DNA of 64,000 nucleotides from Planotetraspora sp. A-T 1434 (GCF_025420585.1 NZ_JAOEGB010000004.1:248001-312000); one strand, 5' to 3'. Counted from the stretch's first letter, positions 26,047 to 35,361 are shown. Notes: a model not told the origin generated them from the letters alone. Program-made: numbers and translations.

Positions 26047-27585
26047 ATGAGCGTCCGCGAGGAGCCGGAGGTCACCTCCGGCTACCTTCCCCACCGCCAG
26101 ATCCTCGTCGTGCTCTCGGGCGTCGCGGCCGGCATGCTGCTCGCCGCCCTCGACCAGAGCATCGTCGGCACCGCGCTTCCGCGCATCGTCAGCGAGCTGG
26201 GCGGCCTCGACAAGCTGTCGTGGGTCGTGACGGCCTACCTGCTGACCTCGACCGCGGCCACCCCGCTCTGGGGAAAGATCTCCGACCTGTACGGCAGGCG
26301 GATCATCTTCCAGGCGGCCATCGGGATCTTCCTGGTCGGCTCCTGCCTGGCCGGGCTGAGCCAGGACATCGGTCAGCTCATCGCGTTCCGGGCAGTCCAG
26401 GGCCTGGGCGGCGGCGGCCTCATGGCCCTCGCCTTCAGCATCATCGGTGACGTCATCCCACCCCGCGAGCGCGGGCGCTACCAGGGATACTTCGGCGCGG
26501 TGTGGGGTGTGTCGAGCGTGGCCGGGCCGCTGCTCGGTGGCTTCTTCACCGACGGCCCCGGCTGGCGGTGGATCTTCTGGATCAACCTCCCGATCGGCCT
26601 GATCTCGCTGGTCGTGACGTCGGTCGCGCTGAGGATCCCGGTGGTCCGGCGCCCGCACCGGATCGACTACCTCGGGGCCGCGCTGATCGTGGCCGGGGTG
26701 TCCTGCCTGCTGCTCTACCTCGACTGGGCGGGCAACGAGCTCGGCTGGACGGCGCCGGGCGCCCTCGCGCTGCTCGCCGGGTTCGTGTCGCTGTCGGCGC
26801 TGTTCGTGCTGGTCGAGCTGCGGGCGCCGGAGCCGATCCTGCCCATGCGGCTGTTCCGCAACGCCATCTTCAGCGTCGGAAACGGCTTCACCTTCCTCGC
26901 CGGCCTGGCGATGTTCGGCGGCATGATCTTCCTGCCGGTCTACCTCCAGGCGGTGCAGGGCATGTCGCCCACCAAGTCGGGGCTGGCTTTGCTGCCCGCC
27001 GTCGCCGGCATCTTCTCCACGGCGGTCAGCTCCGGGCAGCTCATCTCCCGGACCGGCCGCTACAAGATCTTCCCGATCGTCGGCGCGGCCATTCTCCTGG
27101 TCGCCCTCTGGCTGCTCTCGACCATCAAGGTGGACACGCCGTACTGGAAGGTCGCGATCTACGCCTACCTGTTCGGCGCGGGCCTCGGCTTCACCATGCA
27201 GACCGTCGTGACCGCCGTCCAGAACGCCGTGGAGCGGGCCGACATGGGCACGGCCACCAGTTCGACGTCGTTCTTCCGCATGATGGGCGCCGCCATCGGC
27301 ACCGCCATTATGGGCGCCGTGCTGACGAGCCGGCTCACTCACTACCTCACCGTGGAGTTCGGCGGGCGGATGCCCTCCGGGAGGGTCGACGCCAACAACG
27401 TCCAGGCGATCCAGCAGTTGCCGCCCCCCGTCAAGGAGCACGTGCTGGTCGCCTTCACCAACGCGATCGACGACGTGTTCCTCGCCAGCCTTCCCTTCGT
27501 GGCCGTGGCGCTGGTGGTGGCGTTCTTCCTCAAGGAGATCCCCCTGGGCACCCGCGCCGACGAGCCCATGCCCGTCGCCGGCTGA
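26047..27585 (+). CDS. MFS drug exporter, DHA2 family (EmrB/QacA type)
   Basis: A 512-residue, 14-helix major facilitator. Motif A appears as [10 protein letters not shown], motif C as [25 protein letters not shown], and [12 protein letters not shown] is the DHA2-specific opening in helix 1. It should export hydrophobic or cationic toxic compounds by proton exchange. No regulator is adjacent. A strong hairpin lies 42 bp after its stop. The substrate cannot be told from the sequence. Confidence 0.92.
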   Translation: MSVREEPEVTSGYLPHRQILVVLSGVAAGMLLAALDQSIVGTALPRIVSELGGLDKLSWVVTAYLLTSTAATPLWGKISDLYGRRIIFQAAIGIFLVGSCLAGLSQDIGQLIAFRAVQGLGGGGLMALAFSIIGDVIPPRERGRYQGYFGAVWGVSSVAGPLLGGFFTDGPGWRWIFWINLPIGLISLVVTSVALRIPVVRRPHRIDYLGAALIVAGVSCLLLYLDWAGNELGWTAPGALALLAGFVSLSALFVLVELRAPEPILPMRLFRNAIFSVGNGFTFLAGLAMFGGMIFLPVYLQAVQGMSPTKSGLALLPAVAGIFSTAVSSGQLISRTGRYKIFPIVGAAILLVALWLLSTIKVDTPYWKVAIYAYLFGAGLGFTMQTVVTAVQNAVERADMGTATSSTSFFRMMGAAIGTAIMGAVLTSRLTHYLTVEFGGRMPSGRVDANNVQAIQQLPPPVKEHVLVAFTNAIDDVFLASLPFVAVALVVAFFLKEIPLGTRADEPMPVAG

Positions 27586-27626
27586 GCGCAGCGCGAAACG
27601 GTCTGCGCTCGCGAGGCATGGGGCGA

Positions 27627-27656
27627 TGACGACGGCCCGTCAGCGGGTCGTCGTCA
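27627..27656. terminator. Bidirectional hairpin terminator
   Basis: Arms 27627-27639 and 27644-27656 form a 13-bp stem with one G-T wobble and a 4-nt loop. It lies between the convergent MFS exporter and DUF4352-type genes and could stop both. Confidence 0.75.
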
Positions 27657-27721
27657 GCGATTGTCCGGAAGGCGAGCGGAGCTAACGCCATGTTCGCGAA
27701 ATGGGACTGATCCTCGCCTTA

Positions 27722-28306
27722 TCACGCAACCTGAACAGTGATGACCGAGCCATCTAAGTCGATCTGCAGGGCCTTCGCCTCCACCTCCTTGGCCACGTCC
27801 CAGACCACCCGAATGTTGTCCTCCGTGACTCCAGGGTTCATTGACTCATCGCCTGGCATGGTCCAGCCCTTGGGCTCGTAGACGGCTCCGTCACTGGACA
27901 CAAGTTTCGCGTTTGGGAGGCCGGTCATGCTGATGTCGGCCGGAGCCTTCCCTGCGTTCTTGGCTTTGAAGTGGGCGACGATGAGCTGTCCCTGTGTCGT
28001 GACGATGGTGTCCCACGTTCCCTTCTCGGATCTGACGCCGGTGGCCACCTTGACGGTCTTAATCCTGAGGTCGCCGATGCGGAAGATCTCACCGACGGAC
28101 GGGTTCGGGTTACCCACTGCGGCGCTGTTGGCAGGGGACGGCGCTTCGGAAGGCTTTTCCGCGGCGGGAGTCGGGCTTGCGGTGAAAGCTTCACTGAAAG
28201 CCTGAGTGAATTCGTACTTCAGGTACTCAAGTTGGCCGAACCAGCCGGCGAAGAAGAACAGCACCGCTGTCAGTACGTATCCCGTTATGATCTTGCCCTT
28301 GCTCAT
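27722..28306 (-). CDS. Membrane-anchored DUF4352-like protein
   Basis: A 194-residue protein with one N-terminal helix (IITGYVLTAVLFFFAGWFG), a Ser/Pro/Ala linker and an extracellular immunoglobulin-like domain. The domain has the pattern of DUF4352 proteins: GDLRIKTVKV, then QLIVAHFKAKNAGKAPADI, LVSSDGAVYEP and VVWDVAKE. Such domains are found on surface lipoproteins and membrane proteins of Gram-positives with unclear roles. Its codon use is less GC-biased than that of its neighbours, which hints at later acquisition. It is not in an evident operon. Confidence 0.72.
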   Translation of the reverse strand: MSKGKIITGYVLTAVLFFFAGWFGQLEYLKYEFTQAFSEAFTASPTPAAEKPSEAPSPANSAAVGNPNPSVGEIFRIGDLRIKTVKVATGVRSEKGTWDTIVTTQGQLIVAHFKAKNAGKAPADISMTGLPNAKLVSSDGAVYEPKGWTMPGDESMNPGVTEDNIRVVWDVAKEVEAKALQIDLDGSVITVQVA

Positions 28307-28565
28307 GCGGCGCCTTTCGGGGACGGCTTCCTGTCGTCATTGCCAACACCGCAGCGTCTTGGACCGTGCCAAGAGCTGAAGCGACGCTTGATCATCGCCG
28401 TAAAGCCCCTAATGGTTACGCATGGAATGCGATACACACAATCGTTCTCACCGACCGCGTCGCCGGCTAGGGGCACGATCAGGCATACGGCCTACTTGGG
28501 GGGCGACACGTTCACCAGGTGGTACCGAACGAGCGTCCCAAGGGTGAGGAGTCGGGCGACCCGCG

Positions 28566-29438
28566 TCAGGGGCAAAGGGGGAGGCCGCCGAGGTGGGAAC
28601 GGACCTCGCGGATGTGGTCGGGGGTGGTGCGGCAGCATCCGCCGATGTGCTCGGCGCCCATGTCCCGCCACTGCGCGGCGGCCTCGCCGTACTCGACGGG
28701 GTCGGCCAGGCCCAGCCAGCGCTGGTTGGCCGCGTCCCAGGTCTCGCCCGAGTTCGGATAGACGATGGTCGCGCCGTTGCCGATGAGGCTGGGGACGAAC
28801 CTCGGCGCCGTGCAGTTCACGCCCACGGCGATCACCTGGGGGAGGTCCGCGAAGACGGCGGCGCATTCCTTGAACGGCGTTCCGTCGCTGACGTGCTCGC
28901 CGTCGCGGCAGGAGAACGTGACCCACGCCTGCGCCGACGGCGTCTCCCGCAGCAGGGTCGCGAGGGCCCGCGCCTCGTCGAGTGATGGGATCGTCTCGCA
29001 GGCCAGCAGGTCGGCCCCGGCCGAGGCCAGGAGCTCGAAACGGTCCCGATGCCAGTCGACCAGGCCCTCTTCGTCGAGGTCGTAGTCGCCGGTGTACTCG
29101 GCGCCGTTGGCGAGGTAGGCGCCGTACGGTCCGACGCTGGCGGCCACCAGGCCGTGTCCGGCGGCGTCCCTGGCCTGCTTGGCCAGTGTCACCGACAGCT
29201 GGATGAGGTCACGGGCCTCGCCGGGCGTGAGGCCCCGCCGTACGAACCCCGGGATGCTGGCCTGGTAGCTCGCGGTGGTCGCGACGTCCGCGCCCGCGGC
29301 GAAATAGTCGTGATGAGCCTGGCGGATGACGCCGGGATCCTCCACCAGCAGCTTCGCGGACCACAGCTCATCGCTGAGGTCGCAGCCGAGCGCTTCCAGA
29401 TGCGTGGCCAGACCGCCGTCCAGAACCAGGGAACTCAT
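28566..29438 (-). CDS. mmuM: Homocysteine S-methyltransferase
   Basis: A 290-residue zinc enzyme that methylates homocysteine to methionine using S-methylmethionine or SAM. LDGGLATHLEALG opens the barrel, and the zinc ligands are the Cys in VGVNCTAP and the pair in IGGCCRTTP. ATTASYQASIPGF is a family block. The length equals that of E. coli MmuM (310) within 20 residues. No mmuP transporter is nearby. Confidence 0.9.
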   Translation of the reverse strand: MSSLVLDGGLATHLEALGCDLSDELWSAKLLVEDPGVIRQAHHDYFAAGADVATTASYQASIPGFVRRGLTPGEARDLIQLSVTLAKQARDAAGHGLVAASVGPYGAYLANGAEYTGDYDLDEEGLVDWHRDRFELLASAGADLLACETIPSLDEARALATLLRETPSAQAWVTFSCRDGEHVSDGTPFKECAAVFADLPQVIAVGVNCTAPRFVPSLIGNGATIVYPNSGETWDAANQRWLGLADPVEYGEAAAQWRDMGAEHIGGCCRTTPDHIREVRSHLGGLPLCP

Positions 29439-29449
29439 TCAATAACCCT

Positions 29450-29623
29450 ATGCGTTCTTCGCACATGGGGCTTAAAGGGCTCATCAACCGTATGCTGCGC
29501 CGCCGTTCTCGTGTCCTCGCAGGAGGACGTGACGATCGGCCCGACACGGGAGGGGTGAGGGAGCCGCGGCGTCCCAAACCCACACCCCCGTCCGATGTCA
29601 TCCGCCTCCCCGAACCCAAGTGA
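29450..29623 (+). CDS. Possible small basic protein (57 residues)
   Basis: An ORF of 57 codons starts at ATG 29450, with an in-frame ATG at 29465 that may be the real start. The product is strongly basic at the N-terminus (LINRMLRRRSRVL) and Pro-rich at the end, closing with DVIRLPEPK. A perfect 11-bp hairpin lies 30 bp after its stop, where a rightward gene would need a terminator. There is no strong ribosome site. It is divergent from mmuM. The function is unknown and it could be non-coding. Confidence 0.4.
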   Translation: MRSSHMGLKGLINRMLRRRSRVLAGGRDDRPDTGGVREPRRPKPTPPSDVIRLPEPK

Positions 29624-29653
29624 TCGACGGACTACTGATCGAACACCTGCATG

Positions 29654-29699
29654 AACGACCCGAGGGCCGGGCGCTGCCACGCCGGGCACTCGGGTCGTT
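29654..29699. terminator. Bidirectional hairpin terminator
   Basis: Arms 29654-29664 (AACGACCCGAG) and 29689-29699 pair perfectly around 24 nt. It sits between the small rightward ORF and the leftward VIT/VWA gene. The outer A-T pairs give short A and T ends on both strands. Confidence 0.75.
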
Positions 29700-29742
29700 G
29701 TGGTGGTAACGCCGGTATCCCGTCCTCGTCCGCTTGCAGTCG

Positions 29743-32328
29743 TCAGGCGCGCTTCCAGAAGGCCCGGCGGCTCTTCGGCTTCGCTTCGGAGTTCGCTTCG
29801 GAGCCGCTGGTCAGCGCTGTCAGCACGTCGATGGCACGTCGCCACAGGGCGTCGAGGCCCGTGGCGGCCCTCTCGGCCGTGTCCAACTCGGCCGCGAGCG
29901 CGGTGAGCTCGGCGTGGCCCCCGATCATCTGGTCGATCACCCGGAGTCGGCTGGCGAGGTCGGCCAGGTAGCGCCGCCTCTCAAGCTCCGGCAGCGAATC
30001 GGCCGCCCGTAGCCGGGCCAGTTCCTCCGACAGCAGCGGGCGGACACCGTCGAGGTCCGTCTCCGGAGCCCTGTCCCGCCCGGGGTGCGGCATGCGCGCT
30101 CCGACGGAGAAGCCGCGCCCGCCCGTCACCCGTCCCATGGGGCCGGGAGCGGCAGGCGGGGCAGCCGCGTACGGCACCTGCGCCTGGCCGGGCGCCATGG
30201 GCGCCGGGGGAGCGGACGGTGAGGCGCCGCCCATCGCGACGGCCTCGTCCGTCGCCCACTCGGCACTGTTCGTGGTGGTGAACGCCGCCATCTTGGTCAT
30301 GGGTGCCGCGGCCATCATCGGCATGGCCACCGGCATCTCCCAGCCGCCCGGAATTTCGACGGGCTGGATGACGTGATGCTCCGGGCCGCCGTCGGTCACT
30401 ACGCGGGAGTCGACTGCCACGAACGCGGTGAACCGGCACAGCACGCCGAACTTGAGCGACGTGGCGACGATCTCCTGCTCCAGAGAGCGGTCGCCGATGG
30501 CGTACCGATCCTCCAGCCGCCGGAGGTGGGCCCGCGCCCACACGGCCCGCGCCGCGGTGCCGGCGGCCTCCTGGCCGGTCACCCGCGTCTCCCACGGCCG
30601 GCCGTCCGAGGTCAGCCCGCGTACGACCATCGCTCCCGACGGACGGCCCCGGTAGCGTCCGGAGACGGTCAGCGGGACGCCTGGATAGAGCGAACCGACG
30701 TGGGTCACGGTGTCCGCGACGATGTCGAGGCCCTCGGCCTTCAACGCGATGTCGGTGACGAGAGGCGAACCGATTCTCCGGTGGATGTGCTCCATCGCCT
30801 CGTCGAGACGGTCCTCCGACTCGACCAGTTCGCACCGCCCGGAGCCGAGAAGGGCCAGCCTGCCGAGGAACCCCGCGTTGACGGCCTGGTCGATGCCGAC
30901 GGTGTGCATCCGGATGCCGCCGAGCCGAGCCCCGGTCCGCTCCAGGATCTGGTCCTCGTTGCCCACCTGCCCGTCCGTGACGAGCACCAGGACGCGGTCT
31001 CTCGGAGAGTCGTCCAGCAGGCGGAGCCCTTCCTCCATCGGGGCGAGGATCTCCGTGCCGCCCCGGGCCTCCAGCCGGGCCAGGTGCTCCACCGCCCTGT
31101 AGCGGTTGCGGTCGGTGGCCTCCACCAGTCCGCCGGGGAAGGCCCGCTCGATGACCGAGTCGAACGACAGGACCGCGAACCGGTCGCGCTCGGTCAGCGT
31201 GTCGACGATCCGGGCCGCCGCCCGCCTGGCGGCTACCATCTTCCACCCGGTCATGCTGCCCGAGCGGTCGAGGAGCAGCACCACGTCACGCGGGTGGACG
31301 TCGGCTGCGGCGTCGGAAGGCGGCACCACCGTCAGCGTGAAGGTCCCCTCAAGGTCCTCCCGGGAGCCCTCGCTTGAGCCGCCTACAGGCCGCTGGGACG
31401 ACTGCCGCGACAGCGCCTCGGAGCCTTCGCGGCTTCCGCTCTCCTGGGTCTGCGCCTGGCGGCTGTCGCTCAAGCCGGCGCCGGGCGTCCTGCTCCCTGG
31501 AGTCCGCTTCCCGGGAGTCTCGGTGTCGGGAACCAGGGCCAGCGCGGTGGAGGCGTCGAAGGCCAACCGGAGGATGAAGTCCCGGTCGAGGCGCTCGCCG
31601 GGCCGGAGGCTGATGGTGTCCCCCTCGCGGGAGACCTCGTGGAGGCTGGAGCGGATCTCACGGAGGTCGAGCCCCGCCGGTTCGATCGTCGTCGCCAGCG
31701 ACAGCCGTACCGGATTGGGGAATCCGGGCAGCAGCACGGGCGGAGTGATCCGGGAGGCGTCGGGCACCGCGTCGGTGTCCGGCGCCACGCCGTCACCCGC
31801 CGGGGAGCCGGGCAGCGATGCGCCCGGGATGTAGCGCGGTGCCACCACCAGCGGGAACCGGAACTCGGCCGCGCCGTCCTCGTACGGGAGTGGCTGGCTC
31901 AGGGTGAGCCGTACCCGGACGTGCTCTCCGGGCACGATGTTGCCGACGCGGATGGTGAAGACGTCGGGCCGGTCCTCCTCGGCGATCGCGGCCCGCCTGC
32001 CCTCCGCGAGGGCGCGGTCGTAGTCGGCACGCGCCTGCCCACGCTCCTTGAGCACGCCTTCGATGACCCGGTCGTCGGCCTCCATCCGGAAGGCGGTGAC
32101 CGCTGCTCTCGGCGGGAGGGGGAAGACGTATGTGGCCTCCAGCGACACGTCGAACGGGTTCCGGAAGCCCTGGACCACCTCGACTCCGGCCACGAGCCCG
32201 GTCACACGCGCCGTTACATCGACGCTTTCCAGTGGCAGGTTGCCCTTCTCGGTCTCGAGTGCCCCCAGGCCGGCGTCCGGCAGGGGCCGGCACTCCTCCG
32301 GCCGCAAAGGCGTGATGGGAACGGTCAT
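29743..32328 (-). CDS. VIT and von Willebrand A domain protein
   Basis: An 861-residue protein with the layout of inter-alpha-trypsin-inhibitor heavy chains: an N-terminal VIT domain (about 15-135, with VEVVQGFRNPFDVSLEATYVFPLP), a Ser/Gly-rich linker at about 270-325, and a vWA domain with a complete MIDAS (LLLDRSGSMTG, then the later Thr and Asp). A long C-terminal region follows. No signal peptide or membrane helix is clear, so it is probably cytoplasmic and binds a partner through metal. Its start overlaps the stop of the MerR-like gene by ATGA. The function is unknown. Confidence 0.82.
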   Translation of the reverse strand: MTVPITPLRPEECRPLPDAGLGALETEKGNLPLESVDVTARVTGLVAGVEVVQGFRNPFDVSLEATYVFPLPPRAAVTAFRMEADDRVIEGVLKERGQARADYDRALAEGRRAAIAEEDRPDVFTIRVGNIVPGEHVRVRLTLSQPLPYEDGAAEFRFPLVVAPRYIPGASLPGSPAGDGVAPDTDAVPDASRITPPVLLPGFPNPVRLSLATTIEPAGLDLREIRSSLHEVSREGDTISLRPGERLDRDFILRLAFDASTALALVPDTETPGKRTPGSRTPGAGLSDSRQAQTQESGSREGSEALSRQSSQRPVGGSSEGSREDLEGTFTLTVVPPSDAAADVHPRDVVLLLDRSGSMTGWKMVAARRAAARIVDTLTERDRFAVLSFDSVIERAFPGGLVEATDRNRYRAVEHLARLEARGGTEILAPMEEGLRLLDDSPRDRVLVLVTDGQVGNEDQILERTGARLGGIRMHTVGIDQAVNAGFLGRLALLGSGRCELVESEDRLDEAMEHIHRRIGSPLVTDIALKAEGLDIVADTVTHVGSLYPGVPLTVSGRYRGRPSGAMVVRGLTSDGRPWETRVTGQEAAGTAARAVWARAHLRRLEDRYAIGDRSLEQEIVATSLKFGVLCRFTAFVAVDSRVVTDGGPEHHVIQPVEIPGGWEMPVAMPMMAAAPMTKMAAFTTTNSAEWATDEAVAMGGASPSAPPAPMAPGQAQVPYAAAPPAAPGPMGRVTGGRGFSVGARMPHPGRDRAPETDLDGVRPLLSEELARLRAADSLPELERRRYLADLASRLRVIDQMIGGHAELTALAAELDTAERAATGLDALWRRAIDVLTALTSGSEANSEAKPKSRRAFWKRA

Positions 32329-33272
32329 TGCGTCATCCCTTCAGCGTGGTCGGAGCCTGTGTCGCCCCGGGTCCGGGGAGTCTTGCCGCCTCCCGTGAGG
32401 CCGAGCCCGGCCAGCGTGGCCAGGAGCGGCTCAGAAGATCGCCGGAGCGCGGCCATGTCATCGGCGGTCGGCGTACGGCCGGCGAGATCGAGCATCACCA
32501 TCACCCCCGGCGCCAGCCGAACCCCGTACACGACGTCAGCGGGCAGCCGGTTGTCATCAGGCGGCCCAGGTTCCGCCGGCGCGGATGCCGGATAGGCCGC
32601 CACGGTCGCCGCGTGCAGCGGCTCTTCCGTGGCTGTACCCGCGGAGGCGGTTTCTCCCGTGGTCGCCAAGGCGCCCTCCGGCATGGATTCCGGTGGGGGC
32701 ACCGGCGCGGCTGGGGGAGCGGGTCGTGTCCAGAAGCGCTGACGATTCGCTGCGGCCACGCCGCCGGCCTCAGTGGGGTGGCCGTCCGGTGTGACGGCCC
32801 CGCCCCGTGAGACTTCGGCCTTCCGCGTGGCGGCGCCCTCCTGCCCGGAAAGGCCGTCCGGTGTGACCGACCCGAAGGGCATCCTCCCGACGGGCGTGCT
32901 TTCCGGCATGTCGGCATCGGCGGGCATGACGGCGTCGAGGGGCATGACGGCGTCGAGGGTCATGGCTGGAAGGCCCGCCGCCCGTTGGAGCATGCTGTCC
33001 GTGGCTCCGGCGAGCTCGGTCTGGATGGCGGCGATCGAGAGCCCGTCCGCCTGGCGGCGTTTGATCGCCAAGAGCTGGAGCAGATGACGACGCCCGTAGA
33101 GAGCCACCCTTCCGCGCCGGGTCAGAGGCGGGTCAACCAGGCCGATCGTCGCATACCACCTGATCAGCCGCTCATTGGGCACCTCTCGAACCCGGCCGTT
33201 CACGCGTAGCTCGGAGCCGAGCAGGGCCGCCGCCCGCTCCGCCAGCTCGCCGATGGTCCAGGTCTCGCTCAT
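32325..33272 (-). CDS. MerR-like regulator with a long disordered C-terminus
   Basis: A 315-residue protein. The first 85 residues are a MerR-type winged helix: WTIGELAERAAALLG, then NERLIRWYATIGLVDPP and RRHLLQLLAIKRRQADGLS. The remaining 230 residues are rich in Pro, Ala, Gly and Glu with a short tandem repeat (LDAVMP twice) and no recognisable effector domain, except a short hydrophobic block (VVYGVRLAPGVMVMLDL) near residue 255. ATG 33272 is chosen. An ATG 6 nt upstream is equally placed. Two palindromic sites lie just upstream, so it probably represses its own operon, which includes the VIT/VWA gene. Confidence 0.75.
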   Translation of the reverse strand: MSETWTIGELAERAAALLGSELRVNGRVREVPNERLIRWYATIGLVDPPLTRRGRVALYGRRHLLQLLAIKRRQADGLSIAAIQTELAGATDSMLQRAAGLPAMTLDAVMPLDAVMPADADMPESTPVGRMPFGSVTPDGLSGQEGAATRKAEVSRGGAVTPDGHPTEAGGVAAANRQRFWTRPAPPAAPVPPPESMPEGALATTGETASAGTATEEPLHAATVAAYPASAPAEPGPPDDNRLPADVVYGVRLAPGVMVMLDLAGRTPTADDMAALRRSSEPLLATLAGLGLTGGGKTPRTRGDTGSDHAEGMTQ

Positions 33273-33282
33273 GCCCACATAG

Positions 33283-33307
33283 TGACACTGTCATAATGAC
33301 ACTGTCA
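33283..33307. promoter_or_regulatory. Twin palindromic operator of the MerR-like gene
   Basis: TGACACTGTCA occurs at 33283-33293 and again at 33297-33307. Each copy is an inverted repeat around one base, and the centres are 14 bp apart. The first copy starts 11 bp before the chosen ATG, so a bound protein would block the start of transcription or translation. Confidence 0.65.
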
Positions 33308-33651
33308 ACTTGGCCTCAAACGCTTCGCGGCTCGGGCGGCCGTGTCGGCATGCCCGGGGCCGTGAGCCGTAGGTTCGGCGGCCGGCGTCATGACCGGCCA
33401 CGCGTCGTGGAAAGTTTGGCCGCAGGAACCATGTGGCTTCCCCGCCTGTTCATCTCGTTCCGATCGACTGGCCGGGGTCCCACGGCGGGTGGATGTCTCA
33501 GTCGACGTCCCATGGGCGTGGTAGGGAACGGCGAGCCGGGGAACGGGACACCGGTGAGCAGAGGGCGTTCAGCAGGTAAGTAAGCGCAGGTCCATAAGCG
33601 CATGTCATGTCCATAAGCGCATGTCCATAGGCGTAGGTCGAGGAGGCGGTC
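33308..33651. other. Intergenic region with short direct repeats before the PhoX-like gene
   Basis: No convincing gene is seen in this 344-bp stretch. Near its right end GTCCATAAGCGCATG occurs at 33590-33604 and 33609-33623, with a weaker third copy starting at 33623. These could be operator repeats for the PhoX-like gene. They do not match the streptomycete PHO box (GTTCACC). Confidence 0.5.
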
Positions 33652-34866
33652 ATGGTGGGCCGTACGTCCGTCCGGTCCGGAGCTCTCGCCCCACTGTCGG
33701 GCTCACTCTGGCGGTTGGCCCGCGCAGTCCCGTCGCGGACGGAGCCCGTGACCCGCCCGGAAAGCGGTCCCTTCGGCCCGCTGAAGGCGGTGGACGGCAA
33801 CGGTGTCGCGCTCCCCGAGGGCTTCACCTGCCGGATCGTCGGCCGGTCCGGCGAGCGGGTCGGCGGGGTGACGTGGCACGCCGCCCCCGCCGGGGGAGCG
33901 TGCTTCCCTGACGGCGACGGCTGGATCTACGTGTCCAACTCCGATGTCCCACTGGTCGGCGGGGTGTCGGGCGTGCGGTTCGAGCCGGACGGGACCGTCG
34001 GCACCGGCTACCGGATCCTGTCCGGGACCGACCACAACCGTGCCGGCGCGGCGACTCCTTGGCACACCTGGCTGTCGTGCGAGGCCATCCGACTCGGCCG
34101 GGTCTTCGAGTGCGATCCGTACGGCTACCGCGCCGGGCTGCCACGCCTCGCGATGGGCCGGTTCAGGCACGGAGGGGTCGCGATCGACCCCGACAGGGAG
34201 GTCGTCTACCTCATCGAGGACGAGCCGGACGGCTGTTTGTACCGGTTCCGTCCGGAAGACTGGGGCGACCTGACCACCGGCACTCTGGAAGTTCTGGCCG
34301 GGCCGCCCGGCGAACAGGTCGCGATCTGGAAGCCGGTGCGGAACCCCGGCGCGACGTCCGTACCGGCCAGAGAGCAGGTCGAGGGGGCCCGGCGTTTCGA
34401 CGGCGCTCAGGATTGCCACTACGCCGACGGGTTCTGCTACTTCACGACCAGGGGCGACGGCCGGGTGTACGCCTACGACGCGGTGAACGAGCGCGTCACG
34501 GTCCTCTATGACGGCGGGGCCCGCTCGTACGGATATGACCAGGACGCCCAGCCGTACGAATACGACGGCGGCGCCATGAGCACCCCGGGAAACCTCTTCG
34601 TCGCGGAGGACGACGGCGTCATGGAGATCAACGTCATCACCCGCGACGGAGCGGTCTCCCCCTTCCTCCGCGTCGAAGGGCACGAGGGGTCGCGAATCAC
34701 GGGCCCGGCGTTCTCGCCCGACGGCGGCAGGCTCTACTTCTCGTCGCGGCGCGGCGGCACCCAGCAAGCCGGCAGCACAAGCCCACGCGGCAGCACGAAC
34801 CCGGGCGGCGGAGGCTCAACCGGCGCGGGCATCACGTACGAGGTCAGCGGCCCCTTCAGAGGGTGA
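33652..34866 (+). CDS. PhoX-like (DUF839) propeller protein
   Basis: A 404-residue protein of the PhoX/DUF839 group. The key block TPWHTWLSCEAIRLGRVFECDP matches the calcium/iron site region of PhoX phosphatases (normally WxTWxxCEE). Later blocks HGGVAIDPDREVVYLIEDEP and the LFVAEDDGVMEIN strand fit the propeller. The second Glu of the CEE motif is Ala here, so phosphatase activity is uncertain. No twin-arginine signal is obvious in the first 40 residues, although basic residues are frequent. A Gly/Ser-rich tail of about 25 residues precedes the end. Confidence 0.7.
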   Translation: MVGRTSVRSGALAPLSGSLWRLARAVPSRTEPVTRPESGPFGPLKAVDGNGVALPEGFTCRIVGRSGERVGGVTWHAAPAGGACFPDGDGWIYVSNSDVPLVGGVSGVRFEPDGTVGTGYRILSGTDHNRAGAATPWHTWLSCEAIRLGRVFECDPYGYRAGLPRLAMGRFRHGGVAIDPDREVVYLIEDEPDGCLYRFRPEDWGDLTTGTLEVLAGPPGEQVAIWKPVRNPGATSVPAREQVEGARRFDGAQDCHYADGFCYFTTRGDGRVYAYDAVNERVTVLYDGGARSYGYDQDAQPYEYDGGAMSTPGNLFVAEDDGVMEINVITRDGAVSPFLRVEGHEGSRITGPAFSPDGGRLYFSSRRGGTQQAGSTSPRGSTNPGGGGSTGAGITYEVSGPFRG

Positions 34867-35182
34867 CCCCGGCACGCGAGCCGGGCCGGACGCGGACTGC
34901 CTGCCTGAGAACCCCGCGGAAGAAGTACCAGGACACCTTCCTGCGCAACCACGACGGCGGCCCACAGGGACCCTTATTGTCCAGCGGGGATTCCTCGTCA
35001 CCACGTCCGCTTTGGAGAAGGGAGACTCGGCGTCGCCCGCGCGAATTCTGCCCCCGCCGCCATTCGCTCTCGCGCCGAGTAGGGCAGCATCTGCGTGTCG
35101 GGTTGCTTCGCTGCCTGGTCCGCTTCCCCGGGGCGTACGGCCGGCGCCGCCGGATGGCCCGGCGGAGAAGGGACGAAACGGC
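34867..35182. other. Intergenic region without a supported gene
   Basis: I see no conserved protein, RNA or strong hairpin in this 316-bp stretch. Overlapping frames of 90-150 codons exist on both strands but show no consistent codon bias or motif. Confidence 0.5.
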
Positions 35183-35293
35183 ATGGAGCCGGCCCGTCGT
35201 GAGAGTGATCGCTGTCAGAAGATCCGCCTGGTCCTCGCGGCCGCCAGGTTCATCACCTGGCTGGTCTGGATCATCTGGCTTCGCGATCACTAA
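35183..35293 (+). CDS. Possible small membrane peptide (36 residues)
   Basis: An ATG at 35183 begins a 36-residue ORF with a charged N-terminus and a hydrophobic, Trp-rich helix (LVLAAARFITWLVWIIWL) ending in RDH. A longer frame starts at 35012 but its first 57 residues look like random Pro/Ala-rich translation. A 13-bp hairpin terminator follows 18 bp after the stop. The ribosome site is weak. The function is unknown. Confidence 0.4.
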   Translation: MEPARRESDRCQKIRLVLAAARFITWLVWIIWLRDH

Positions 35294-35311
35294 GGCGCCC
35301 GGGTAGGGCGC

Positions 35312-35361
35312 CGGGCCTCCTACCGGCCAAATGCTTGGACGCCCGGCAGGTAGGAGGCCCG
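35312..35361. terminator. Hairpin terminator, 13-bp stem
   Basis: Arms 35312-35324 (CGGGCCTCCTACC) and 35349-35361 pair perfectly around 24 nt. It lies between the small rightward ORF and the leftward secreted-protein gene. Confidence 0.7.

Noticed and set aside
33590-33640. PHO box upstream of the PhoX-like gene
   Set aside because: The direct repeats read GTCCATAAGCGCATG and do not match the GTTCACC units of streptomycete PHO boxes.
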